Origin: Ilyobacter_A sp963668015
Lineage (GTDB): Bacteria > Fusobacteriota > Fusobacteriia > Fusobacteriales > Fusobacteriaceae
NCBI GenBank assembly: GCA_963668015.2
Contig: CAXXCR010000006.1
Span: 1-64,000, forward strand
Direction of reading: 5' to 3'
Length of the DNA: 64,000 bases
Positions 34,624-42,721 of this stretch are shown piece after piece. Position 1 is the first letter of the stretch, and each line of letters starts with the position of its first letter. The translations under genes were made by a program, and so were the position numbers. The notes under the pieces are model-generated. The model saw only the letters and a list, made by a program, of their open reading frames with translations. It ran no database searches and was not told the origin of the DNA.

Positions 34624-34827
34624 GTGGGAAGAAAAGAGTTGGCAAACGAAATCAGAATGTGCTTGAATGAAATGTACAAGCTGGAGGAAAACCTTGAAAA
34701 AGCTTATGCTGAAGAAAAATGACATACTTATAAAGATTTCACTTCCAAACTTGAGGAAATCAATGAGAAATATGTAGAATTGAGAAAAGAAAGAGAAATG
34801 TGTGAAATCGAGAAAGGAAAGAAATAA
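34624..34827 (+). pseudogene. 67-codon gene with an in-frame TGA (codon 33)
   Basis: A GTG at 34624 with a strong AGGAGGG opens a frame for a charged helical protein (GRKELANEIRMCLNEMYKL ...). It meets TGA at 34720-34722, but the same frame stays open for 34 more codons of equally charged helix (HTYKDFTSKLEEINEKYVEL ...) to a TAA and a terminator. TGG to TGA (Trp to stop) is the simplest reading, giving two short peptides or a broken coiled-coil protein. No selenocysteine hairpin is obvious. Function unknown. Confidence 0.5.
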
Positions 34828-34850
34828 TTGTTGCTGTTAAGATTAAAAAT

Positions 34851-34878
34851 GGACTGCTAACAAGCAGTCCTATTTAAT
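34851..34878 (+). terminator. Terminator of the small coiled-coil gene
   Basis: GGACTGCT-AACA-AGCAGTCC followed by TATTTAATTT. Confidence 0.75.
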
Positions 34879-34914
34879 TTCATATAAAAAATAAAATACT
34901 GCAGGGAGGTAGCT

Positions 34915-35972
34915 ATGTACATAGCTTTTTATGTATCAAGCCACGGTTTCGGTCATATGACGAGGTGTCTGGCTTTAATTGAAGAAATACTATCAAAGAG
35001 TGATCACAATATATATCTGGCATGCCAAAAAACTCAAAATGATTTCGCAAAAAAATATTTGGATAAGTTTAAAGGGAGAGTCGTTTACAGTGATCTCAAT
35101 ACAGATATAGGCTTAATAAACAGGGAAAAGTCCCTACAAGTTGACAAGGATGCTATGGAGACAAGTATTCAAGACTTCATAAACTCTTGGGATCACCTCG
35201 TGTCAAACGAAATAACTAAACTTTCAAACATAAAACCTGAAATTTTTGTTACAGATATAAGCCCGATAGGAATTTTGGTGGCAAAAAAACTCAATAAAAA
35301 AGCTATCGGAATATCAAATTTCACCTGGTTCAATCAATATTCCCATATCGGACTTAGTAAGTCTATAATTACAACTTTTAAAGAAGTCTACGAAAAACTG
35401 GATCTTTTCATAAACTACAAGCTACACCTAGACACAGAACATCTTAACTGCAATACCGATCCAGCAGGTCTCGTATGCAGAGAGCTAGATCCTAGCAGGA
35501 TCAAATATATAAGATCAAAATACGGACACAGCATCTTTATAAGCTGCGGTAAATCTGCAGAACTAAAAAAATAAACTTAAAAAATTATAACGGAACAGTG
35601 TTCTATACAGAGGGAATAAACATAGAGAGTGATTCCAAACTAGTGAAACTTCCACACAACACATTAGACACCCAGAACTATATGGCTGCCTGTGATGCAG
35701 CTATCATAAAAGCCGGTTGGGGCAGTATCGCAGAAGGACTAATCGGTCATACTCAACTCCTTCTCATAGAACGAGAGGGAGTTTTAGAAGACAGCTTTAT
35801 GATAGAATTATTGAAATCAGAAAAATTAGCAGCTTCCATAAGAGAAGATCAACTGCAGGAGCTTGACTTCACCGAAATTTCTAAAAAAATTAGCCATATA
35901 GACGCAAATAAACTCCAAACAGTAAAAAACGATCTAAATTCTGTAGTTTCAAAAATCTTAAATATTGTTTAA
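34915..35972 (+). CDS. MurG-like glycosyltransferase (frameshifted in A7 at about 35566-35572)
   Basis: The N-terminal frame (34915-35574, 219 residues) has the glycosyltransferase-28-like nucleotide-sugar motif SSHGFGHMTRCLALIEE and NFTWFNQYS; the C-terminal frame (35598-35972) contains the donor-binding region KAGWGSIAEGLIGHTQLLL. One more A in the A7 tract of GAACTAAAAAAATAAAC joins them into about 352 residues, with in-frame NLKNYNGTVFYTEG bridging. It is likely a cytosolic glycosyltransferase of the GT-B fold; donor and acceptor are unknown. Ribosome-binding site GGGAGG is upstream. It could be phase-variable, but sequencing error in the homopolymer is equally likely. Confidence 0.75.
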
Positions 35973-36019
35973 TTTTTTGATATCTTCCAACATATAGTTT
36001 CTACTTAAACTTACTTGTT

Positions 36020-36225
36020 TTGAGTATTCTAACTTCAATTGCGATTTGACTATATGATAAAACACTGAATTTATCTAAAAAATTTTTAGGGCACAGAGTT
36101 CACATAGGTTTAAAACAAGAGCCGCATAGAGAGAGTCTTTTAAATCAAAAAATTCTTTTTGTGTATTTACAAGAAATTAAATATTTTGATTCAAACACCG
36201 GCAACACTTGGGTTATTTTTATGTA
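36020..36225 (-). repeat. Dispersed intergenic repeat, copy H (internally deleted)
   Basis: Has one end (ATAAAACACTGAATTTATC, GGGCACAGAGTT, TTTAAAACAAGAGCCGCAT, AAATTCTTTTTGTG) joined directly to the other (ATTTACAAGAAATTAAATAT, CCGGCAACACTTGGGTTA); the middle with CACGAAT and CTCTGTG blocks is missing. Confidence 0.7.
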
Positions 36226-36317
36226 AAACAGTATCCAAAATCGCTTTTAATGATTGTTTTTTGAACTAAAAAAGTGTATAATGTTTAAAAAAGGAAATAT
36301 AACTCAAGGAGTTGAAC

Positions 36318-37253
36318 ATGAGTAGAGAGACTTTGCAGTTAAACGTACACGATTTTAGAAAAATAGCAAAAAGCTTGTCCAACCAAGTTAGAATCGATAT
36401 ACTAGAACTTATAAAATCAGAGCAACTTAACATAAACGAGATCGCTTCCAGACTTGGTATACCATTATCAACTGCTACTGTTAATGTACAAAAGCTGGAG
36501 GAAGCCGGCCTAATTTATTCTAAATTACAGCCTGGAATAAGGGGTTCTCAAAAAATATGTTACCTAAATTACGACAAGATTATACTAACTCTTGCAAGCG
36601 GAGAAGAAAATAAAAAAAATGAAAATACAAAATACATCTCTATGCCAATTGGTCATTTCGTCGAATGCCAGGTCCAACCTGCCTGCGGGATACTTTCAGA
36701 AAATGGCCCAATCGGTCTTTATGATGATGTTAAAAGCTTTTACCTGCCAGAAAGAGTCAATGCACAGCTTATCTGGATTGGCAGCGGTTATTTAAAATAT
36801 CATTTTCCAAATGACATCCCTTATGGTGCAGTGCTTGAATCTATAGAACTTTCCACGGAAGTATGCTCTGAATCTACACTGTCAAAAGTGAGCAACCCTT
36901 CAGACATAACCATTTGGATTAACGACATAGAAATAGGCACCTGGACTTATCCGGCGAGCTCAAGCAGCAAACGTGGGAGACTCACTCCTACCTGGTGGGA
37001 AAATCACAATGTACAATATGGAATTCTAAAATGCTGGAAGGTAGATGAGACAGGCTCCTATATAGATGGAGTTAAAATTTCCGATACTAAATTGAGTGAA
37101 CTTGACTTGCTGAAAAGCCCATTTATCTCATTTAAAATTGGTATAAAAGAAGATGCAAAAAACAAGGGCGGATTAAACTTGTTTGGTGGAAAATTCGGTA
37201 ACTACGAAGAAGACCTTTTATTACGCCTAAACTATAACTTTAACAATAAATAA
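36318..37253 (+). CDS. ArsR-type winged-helix regulator with a large C-terminal domain
   Basis: 311 residues from the ATG at 36318 (AAGGAG 6 nt upstream; a TTG at 36312 is less likely). Residues 10-80 form an ArsR-like winged helix: DFRKIAKSLSNQVRIDILEL, recognition region NINEIASRLGIPLSTATVNV. The remaining 230 residues are mostly beta (PIGHFVECQVQPACGILSEN, VNAQLIWIGSGYLKY, TIWINDIEIGTWTYPAS), suggesting a carbohydrate- or ligand-binding effector domain. Similar fusions in Firmicutes sit beside sugar-use genes, but no such operon is adjacent here. Ends in a bidirectional terminator. Confidence 0.75.
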   Translation: MSRETLQLNVHDFRKIAKSLSNQVRIDILELIKSEQLNINEIASRLGIPLSTATVNVQKLEEAGLIYSKLQPGIRGSQKICYLNYDKIILTLASGEENKKNENTKYISMPIGHFVECQVQPACGILSENGPIGLYDDVKSFYLPERVNAQLIWIGSGYLKYHFPNDIPYGAVLESIELSTEVCSESTLSKVSNPSDITIWINDIEIGTWTYPASSSSKRGRLTPTWWENHNVQYGILKCWKVDETGSYIDGVKISDTKLSELDLLKSPFISFKIGIKEDAKNKGGLNLFGGKFGNYEEDLLLRLNYNFNNK

Positions 37254-37285
37254 AAAGAACTCAGATATATATCTGAGTTCTTTTT
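37252..37285. terminator. Bidirectional terminator
   Basis: Perfect 34-bp palindrome (arm AAAAAGAACTCAGATAT) between convergent genes. Confidence 0.88.
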
Positions 37286-37625
37286 ATTTTGCATCTCCTC
37301 CAAGCGGTCTGAAAACCATACTCTCGTCGCCGCCATTTAAAATTACAGCCAAAGAGCCCGGACCATAGTAAGAGAAGCTATCGATATTATTTAAATCTAA
37401 AAATATTTCGCCGCCATTTTTAAAATACAAAAAAACCATATTACTCTTATGCCCTTTAATCTCCATACTTTCTAAAAATCCGTAAATTTGAGCACCGGTA
37501 CCCTTCACAAATATCTTTACCTCTATTTGCCGTTGTAAAAACTTTTCTAGCATCCCGTAGATTTTGAACCTTCCCTCACTTGTGTTAAACTTCTGTTTCT
37601 CCACAATTATCAATTTAAACTCCAC
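37284..37625 (-). CDS. Small beta-rich protein of unknown function
   Basis: 113 residues, not recognised. Alternating hydrophobic strands (QIEVKIFVKG, AQIYGFLESMEI, NMVFLYFKNGGEIFLDL) after a leading helix (MLEKFLQRQ) recall an Sm-like small barrel, but this is only a visual impression. No signal peptide or membrane helix. Its 3' end overlaps the shared terminator with the ArsR-type gene. It is divergent from the Mth938 gene. Confidence 0.5.
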   Translation of the reverse strand: MEFKLIIVEKQKFNTSEGRFKIYGMLEKFLQRQIEVKIFVKGTGAQIYGFLESMEIKGHKSNMVFLYFKNGGEIFLDLNNIDSFSYYGPGSLAVILNGGDESMVFRPLGGDAK

Positions 37626-37730
37626 CCTTCAAATTTAAAAATCAGATAAAAAACAAGTTCTTATAATAGTAATATAAAAATTTACCTGGATTTCCTTGTA
37701 GTATAATATTTAAAGATAGGAGGGATTATA

Positions 37731-38069
37731 ATGAAAATTGAAAAATATGATTTTGGGAAGATGATCTTAGATGGAAAATCATATGAATCGGATCTTATAA
37801 TATTTCCGGAAAAAGTACAATCTTCTTGGTGGAGAAAAGAGGGACACTTTCTTCAAATAGAAGATATAAGCAGCATCCTAACAACAAACCCTAAACTTGT
37901 AATAGTAGGTAGCGGGTATTACGGATGTATGAAAATTTCTCCTAAGGTAATAGAAGAATTCAAAAAAAGAAATATTGAGCTTGTATACACGGATTCTAAA
38001 AATGCCGTTGAAGAGTTTAACAGGAGAGAAGAAAAGGATAAAGTAGCAGCTTTCCACTTGACCTGTTAA
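37731..38069 (+). CDS. Mth938-like (DUF498) domain protein
   Basis: 112 residues forming a complete Mth938/NDUFAF3-like domain: FGKMILDGKSYESDLIIFPE (strand start), WWRKEGHFLQIEDI, the conserved LVIVGSGYYGCMKISPKV (about residue 60) and IELVYTDSKNAVEEFNR near the end. Prokaryotic stand-alone members have no established activity. Ribosome-binding site AGGAGGG lies just upstream. It appears monocistronic, followed by more than 1 kb without genes. Confidence 0.85.
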   Translation: MKIEKYDFGKMILDGKSYESDLIIFPEKVQSSWWRKEGHFLQIEDISSILTTNPKLVIVGSGYYGCMKISPKVIEEFKKRNIELVYTDSKNAVEEFNRREEKDKVAAFHLTC

Positions 38070-39120
38070 AACTTTGACACCTCTTATAGTTATGAACTAA
38101 ACGGATAGACGCGAATAAAACTCTTCCCCACAAAAGAAATCTTGATAATTTAAATAATTCACGCATTCAACATAATGACTTGATATAGTTTAAAATTTCC
38201 TGCGTATGTTTGTATAAAATTATTGGAACTAAAATAAATTAGAAAAGATCATTTATGTATAATTCAATGCAAAAAACTGTATTATTTTAAATGAATTTGA
38301 TGAAATTAAATGTATATCCTATATATAGAGAAATGGGCTGCCTCAATTTCAATTATTTTTAGGGATGAATATCGAAATTACATATAGTTATATTGAGGTC
38401 TTTAAAGCAAAAGTTTTTTATAATTCTGTACATTTAGTTTCTTTGATATCTGATGTACGGCAGCCCATTTTTGACAATGTATTTTTTTTTGATGAAATTT
38501 ATAATTTGAAATGAAAAGGAAATAAGTTTTAACTTGTTTAAAAGGAATATAAAAATATAAAGTTGTAAAAAATAATATAAAAGTTTTAATAAGTTTAAAT
38601 TATATAAATGAAATAAATGAAATAATAATGAAAAGAAAAAATAATGCAAACTAGATAAAATGATTTAAAAAAGATTTTAAAATTTACATTACAAGTTTAA
38701 CCTCAAGATAAAACAAAGTCAAGTGTTTTTTTAAAATAAATCAAATTTAATTCAAGTTTAAAATTAAATTTATAAATGTGTATCAAAATAAGATTTTAGA
38801 TATAGAAAAAACATAAAACTCTGATTTTCAGAAAAACTTATGCTTTTTTGCTTAAGTATTGACCTGAATTTTTGTTTGTTTTTAATATATCTACAAATTT
38901 ATCAAACTATTCTGAACTCATCTCAGTCTCACGTTTACATTATTTTCACACACGCAGTTTAAAACATCAGTTCTGCTACACCCCAATATCTACGCCATAA
39001 ATGTCACAAATATAAAGAAGTTAAACATTGAGTTTTTATACTAAAAATATACACTTTTAATCCCAGTTGTCCAGAGTTTTTTTATAATGATTAATTTTGT
39101 TGTTTTTTTTGAAAAAATAT
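38070..39120. other. A+T-rich intergenic region with a 140-bp inverted-repeat-bounded segment
   Basis: No gene recognised. At 38331-38342 AAATGGGCTGCC and at 38459-38470 GGCAGCCCATTT form a perfect 12-bp inverted repeat 116 bp apart, like the ends of a deleted insertion element or a MITE. A minus-strand open frame at 38434-38649 is low complexity and rejected. Confidence 0.6.
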
Positions 39121-39149
39121 TTGACATCACTATACAAACATGTTATTAT
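39121..39149 (+). promoter_or_regulatory. Promoter of the PTS operon
   Basis: TTGACA (39121-39126), 17-bp spacer, TATTAT (39144-39149). Confidence 0.85.
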
Positions 39150-39186
39150 ACATCTATAAAATCAAATAACAAACACGACTCTTGTA

Positions 39187-39216
39187 GGCTTGTTACTATT
39201 CAATTAGGCAAAACCT
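39187..39216 (+). promoter_or_regulatory. Ribonucleic antiterminator (RAT) of the LicT/SacT/BglG type
   Basis: 30-nt element beginning GGCTTGTTACT and ending AGGCAAAACCT, the two conserved half-sites of bgl/sac/lic RAT hairpins. Its 3' half overlaps the 5' arm of the following terminator, as required for mutually exclusive folding. Confidence 0.85.
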
Positions 39217-39319
39217 ATGTTGGAGCATAAATTAGAATTCAATTATATTACACTTGGGATTATTATGTGGTAATATTTTAGTAGGGGATTGTATTTATGC
39301 TTTAACGTAGGTTTTTTTG
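39210..39319 (+). terminator. RAT-controlled terminator with a long two-part stem
   Basis: AACCTATGTT (39212-39221) pairs with AACGTAGGTT (one mismatch) ending before T5, and internal AGCATAAAT pairs with ATTTATGCT, giving a stem of about 19 bp around a loop of some 60 nt. It lies 20 bp before the antiterminator gene. Confidence 0.75.
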
Positions 39320-39339
39320 TTTACATAAAAGGAGCCAAT

Positions 39340-40179
39340 ATGAAGATAATTAAAGTTATCAACAATAACGTTGTGTTAATAAGTGGAACACAAGAAAAAC
39401 TTGTAATGGGCAAGGGAATCGGTTTTGGAAAGAAATCCGGCGACGAAGTTTTTCCTGAAAAGATAGAAAAAGTTTTCAGCTTGGACCAAACTGAATCAAT
39501 GAACGCCGACACTACCTATAAAAGTCAGGTTCTAAAGTGCATAAAAATATTAGATGATGTAAAACGTTACGCAAATGAAAAGTTCAACATTAAATTCGGT
39601 AAACAGTCCTATATGAACCTGTTTGATCACATGTTGTTTTCATTTGAAAGAAAAAAATTCAATATGGAGCTAAAAAACACTCTCTTGGACGAGATTAAAA
39701 CACTCTACAGAAATGAGTTTCAAGTAGGGCTTTATGCAGTGAAATTAATCAAAAATGAGCTCCAAGTGGAAATGCCTGAAGATGAAGCAGGATTTATAGC
39801 ACTGAATTTAAAAAACTCGGTAGACGAGCAATCTATGAGTGTAACACTTCAAAAAACAATGGTTATAGGCGAGGTAATCGACATAATAGAAGAAGTCTTA
39901 AAGACAAGACTGGAATCCTACCCGTATCATTACGAAAGATTAATAAGACATTTAAAAGATCTCTGCGACAGAATGATTACTAAAGCTGAGATACTTGCCG
40001 ACGATACGGAACTGCTTAACTTCTTAAAGCATACTTATCCTAAGGCTTTTGAATGCGCCATTAAAGTGGGAGTTCACCTCGACAAATCCTATGACTTCAA
40101 TTTTACAGACAGTGAAAAAGCTTATCTGACCCTTCATCTAAAAAACTTTATGGAGGGTAGGGAAAATGAAAAACAATGA
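39340..40179 (+). CDS. BglG/LicT-family transcriptional antiterminator
   Basis: 279 residues from an ATG with AAGGAG 7 nt upstream. The N-terminal CAT RNA-binding domain (MKIIKVINNNVVLISGTQEK ... GKGIGFGKKSGD) is followed by two PRD domains with their paired histidines: FDHMLFSF (about residue 105) and later YHYERLIRHLKDLCDR (about residue 210) plus LTLHLKNF at the end. PTS phosphorylation of these histidines should control binding to the RAT in its own leader, an autoregulatory arrangement. It is followed, overlapping, by a free EIIB domain, then HPr and EI. The open frame extends back to 39289 across the terminator, which is not the start. Confidence 0.93.
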   Translation: MKIIKVINNNVVLISGTQEKLVMGKGIGFGKKSGDEVFPEKIEKVFSLDQTESMNADTTYKSQVLKCIKILDDVKRYANEKFNIKFGKQSYMNLFDHMLFSFERKKFNMELKNTLLDEIKTLYRNEFQVGLYAVKLIKNELQVEMPEDEAGFIALNLKNSVDEQSMSVTLQKTMVIGEVIDIIEEVLKTRLESYPYHYERLIRHLKDLCDRMITKAEILADDTELLNFLKHTYPKAFECAIKVGVHLDKSYDFNFTDSEKAYLTLHLKNFMEGRENEKQ

Positions 40180-40420
40180 AAAATCCGTAGCCGAAAAAAT
40201 AATTTCTTATATAGGAGGCTTGGATAATATCGACTCAATCAGCCACTGTGCTGTGCGCCTTAGAATATCGCTGAAAGACAGTTCACTTTTAAGCGATGCA
40301 AATATTTCCAAAGATATCCCGGAAGTAAAAGGACTGATCGAGATATTCGGAGAATATCACTTGGTGGTCGGACCTGTTCTGGTACAGAAACTCTATAAGG
40401 AAATATCTGAAAAAATGTAG
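40166..40420 (+). CDS. Free-standing PTS EIIB domain protein (glucose type)
   Basis: 84 residues forming just an EIIB domain of the glucose/GlcNAc type. The phosphocysteine is in SISHCAVRLRISLKD (about residue 28; usual consensus CxTRLR). The rest (VKGLIEIFGEYHLVVGP) matches the domain end. It overlaps the antiterminator gene by 14 bp and is followed by ptsH. With no EIIC in the operon, it may serve a phosphorelay or regulatory role, perhaps passing PTS state to the antiterminator; this is inference. Confidence 0.85.
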   Translation: MKNNEKSVAEKIISYIGGLDNIDSISHCAVRLRISLKDSSLLSDANISKDIPEVKGLIEIFGEYHLVVGPVLVQKLYKEISEKM

Positions 40421-40478
40421 CTTGAAACTAAAATTCAAATATATAAAACTAAGATTAATAAAAATAGGAGGTAGTATT

Positions 40479-40739
40479 ATGTTTAGTAAAACTGTAGTAA
40501 TCACAAATGAATCGGGGCTTCACACAAGACCAGGGAACGTATTCGTTAAAAAGGCAAAAGAATTCAACGCAGCTGTTTTCGTTGAAGGAAATGGAAAAAA
40601 GGTAAAAGGGACTTCACTTCTTAAATTACTATCATTAGGTCTAAAACACGGACACGAAGCAACTGTTTCTGCTGAAGGGGAACAAGCAGAAATTGCAGTT
40701 TCTGAATTATCTGAGTTACTTGCAACTTTAAAAGACTAA
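40479..40739 (+). CDS. ptsH: Phosphocarrier protein HPr
   Basis: 86 residues from an ATG with AGGAGG 8 nt upstream. The EI-phosphorylated histidine is in NESGLHTRPGN (residue 15). The regulatory serine region KVKGTSLLKLLSLGLKHG (serine near 46) is the target for HPr kinase, a homologue of which lies at 58.5 kb. It carries phosphate from EI (next gene) to sugar-specific EIIA proteins such as that at 45.7 kb. The upstream extension of the open frame is not coding. Confidence 0.94.
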   Translation: MFSKTVVITNESGLHTRPGNVFVKKAKEFNAAVFVEGNGKKVKGTSLLKLLSLGLKHGHEATVSAEGEQAEIAVSELSELLATLKD

Positions 40740-40743
40740 TTTT

Positions 40744-40780
40744 AGGGGGTGAAAAGTTTATCCGCTACGGCCGGTAAACT
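40744..40780 (+). promoter_or_regulatory. Distant ribosome-binding site and hairpin before ptsI
   Basis: AGGGGGT (40744-40750) is about 38 nt before the ptsI ATG, too far for normal use. Between them AGTTTA-t-CCG (40755-40764) pairs with CGG-TAAACT (40772-40780). Folding this hairpin brings the site to about 12 nt from the ATG. No nearer ribosome-binding site is seen. Confidence 0.45.
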
Positions 40781-40788
40781 ATATTTAT

Positions 40789-42489
40789 ATGGGTAGAACA
40801 CTTAAAGGTATAGCAGCTTCACCTGGGATTGCAATCGGGAATGTATTCCTTTACGAAGAGGTGGAACTGGTATTTAACGAGGGAAAAATAGCCGATTCCG
40901 AGGCTGAAATAAAAAAGCTTTTAGAAGCTCGTAACAAAACAAAAGCTCAACTTGAAGATCTTGCTGAAAAAACAAGGGAAAAATTAGGGGACAGCAAGGC
41001 TGAAATTTTCGAAGGTCACATAACTCTTTTAGAGGATGACGACCTTTTCGAAGAAGTAAGTGACAAAATTACAGACGAGGGGATGTCTGCTGAGAAGGCA
41101 CTTAACGAGGGGATCGAAGAATACTGTGCCATGATCAGTGCTTTAGAAGATGAATATCTGAGAGAGAGGGCAGCTGACTTAAAAGATATCGGTGGAAGAT
41201 GGTTGAAAAACCTTTTAGGGGTTGAAATATTCGACTTAGGGGCTCTTCCAAAAGATACTATAGTAGTCGCAAAAGACCTTACTCCTTCTGATACCGCACA
41301 GCTAAACTTAGACAACGTGCTGGCTTTTGTTACTGAAATCGGGGGTAAAACTGCTCATTCAGCTATAATGGCCAGGTCTCTTGAACTGCCTGCAATAGTA
41401 GGAACAAAAGATATTTTAGGTGTATTAAAAGACAACGAAAAAGTGATTGTAGATGCTCTTGAAGGGGACGTCATTATAGAGCCAAGCTCTGATGAGGTAG
41501 AAGCTTATACAAATAAACTAAAAGTTTTCTTGGACGAAAAAGAGGAACTAAAAAAATTAAAAGAGATTAAACCAATTACAACAGATGGACATGAAGTTAA
41601 GCTATGGGCTAATATTGGTAGTCCTGCTGACCTTGATGGAGTTTTGAAAAACGGTGCTGAAGGAATTGGTCTGTACAGAACAGAGTTTCTGTTCATGAAC
41701 AATGACAGACAGCCAACCGAGGACGAACAATTCGAAGCTTATAAAACTGTTGTGGAACGTATGGAAGGTAAACCGGTTACCATCAGAACTATGGACATCG
41801 GAGGGGACAAAGCACTTCCATATATGAAATTACCAGAGGAATTGAATCCATTCCTAGGTTACAGAGCTCTTAGAGTTTGCCTTGACAGAAAAGATATGTT
41901 CAAAACTCAACTTAGAGCATTACTACGTGCTTCTGCATTTGGTACGCTAAAAATAATGTTTCCTATGGTAATCTCACTTGATGAAATAAGAAACTCTAAA
42001 AAACTTCTTGAAGAGTGCAAGGCTGAGTTAAAAGAAGAAGGATTAGATTTTGACGAAAATATTGCTGTGGGTATAATGGTAGAAACTCCTGCAGTAGCTG
42101 CTAGAGCTAAGTACTTTGCAAAAGAAGTAGATTTCTTCTCAATAGGTACAAACGACCTTACCCAGTATACTTTGGCTGTTGACAGGGGTAACGAGATGAT
42201 TTCCGAGCTTTACGATACTTATAATCCTGCTGTACTTGAACTCATAAAACTGACTGTTGAAGGTGCACATGAAGCAGGAATAGCTGTTTCTATGTGTGGT
42301 GAATTTGCAGGTGATGAAGATGCTACAGATCTTCTAATCGGTATAGGACTTGATGCCCTTTCTATGAGCGCAATTTCTATCCCTAGAATAAAGAAAAATG
42401 TTATTGCTGCAAACAGTGCTAAGTGCCAGGAATTTGCAAAAAAAGCACTTTCTCTTGACACTGCCAGCGAGATAAAAGAGTTATTATAA
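40789..42489 (+). CDS. ptsI: Phosphoenolpyruvate-protein phosphotransferase, PTS enzyme I
   Basis: 566 residues, the usual EI length. N-terminal swivelling domain with phosphohistidine in TEIGGKTAHSAIMARSLELP (about residue 188), linker, then the PEP-binding barrel with GIGLYRTEFLFM (about residue 295), MDIGGDKALPYM, FFSIGTNDLTQYTLAVDR (about residue 450) and the catalytic cysteine in AVSMCGEFAGD (about residue 503). It takes phosphate from PEP and gives it to HPr, encoded just upstream. Two terminators follow the gene, so the operon ends here: antiterminator, EIIB, HPr, EI. Confidence 0.96.
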   Translation: MGRTLKGIAASPGIAIGNVFLYEEVELVFNEGKIADSEAEIKKLLEARNKTKAQLEDLAEKTREKLGDSKAEIFEGHITLLEDDDLFEEVSDKITDEGMSAEKALNEGIEEYCAMISALEDEYLRERAADLKDIGGRWLKNLLGVEIFDLGALPKDTIVVAKDLTPSDTAQLNLDNVLAFVTEIGGKTAHSAIMARSLELPAIVGTKDILGVLKDNEKVIVDALEGDVIIEPSSDEVEAYTNKLKVFLDEKEELKKLKEIKPITTDGHEVKLWANIGSPADLDGVLKNGAEGIGLYRTEFLFMNNDRQPTEDEQFEAYKTVVERMEGKPVTIRTMDIGGDKALPYMKLPEELNPFLGYRALRVCLDRKDMFKTQLRALLRASAFGTLKIMFPMVISLDEIRNSKKLLEECKAELKEEGLDFDENIAVGIMVETPAVAARAKYFAKEVDFFSIGTNDLTQYTLAVDRGNEMISELYDTYNPAVLELIKLTVEGAHEAGIAVSMCGEFAGDEDATDLLIGIGLDALSMSAISIPRIKKNVIAANSAKCQEFAKKALSLDTASEIKELL

Positions 42490-42559
42490 ACTATGCATTT
42501 AATTTTTTTCAACATATAGTCAAATTATTCTCTCAGAATTAATTGACTCCTAGACTTTT

Positions 42560-42592
42560 CCCAGCTCTCTCGAGCTGGGATTCTGCTTTTTT
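42560..42592 (+). terminator. Terminator of the ptsHI operon
   Basis: CCCAGCTC/GAGCTGGG stem, 4-nt loop, then ATTCTGCTTTTTTG. Confidence 0.75.
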
Positions 42593-42609
42593 GTTTGCTG
42601 TAAATATCT

Positions 42610-42639
42610 AAAGCTGACTTTTAAGGCCAGCTTTTTTTA
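42610..42639 (+). terminator. Second terminator after ptsI
   Basis: AAAGCTG/CAGCTTT stem followed by T-run; back-up terminator before the aminotransferase gene. Confidence 0.6.
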
Positions 42640-42721
42640 TTAAAATTAATTAACTTTTAAATGAATGTTAAAACATGATATAATTAGTTGCAAAATTTAT
42701 TGTTATTAAGGAGGAGTACTT

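Noticed and set aside
34720..34722. Selenocysteine codon
   Set aside because: No hairpin resembling a bacterial SECIS directly after the TGA, and the protein is a short charged helix without redox features.
38434..38649. Open frame of 71 codons, minus strand
   Set aside because: Low-complexity Leu/Phe/Tyr composition from A+T-rich noncoding DNA, no ribosome-binding site.
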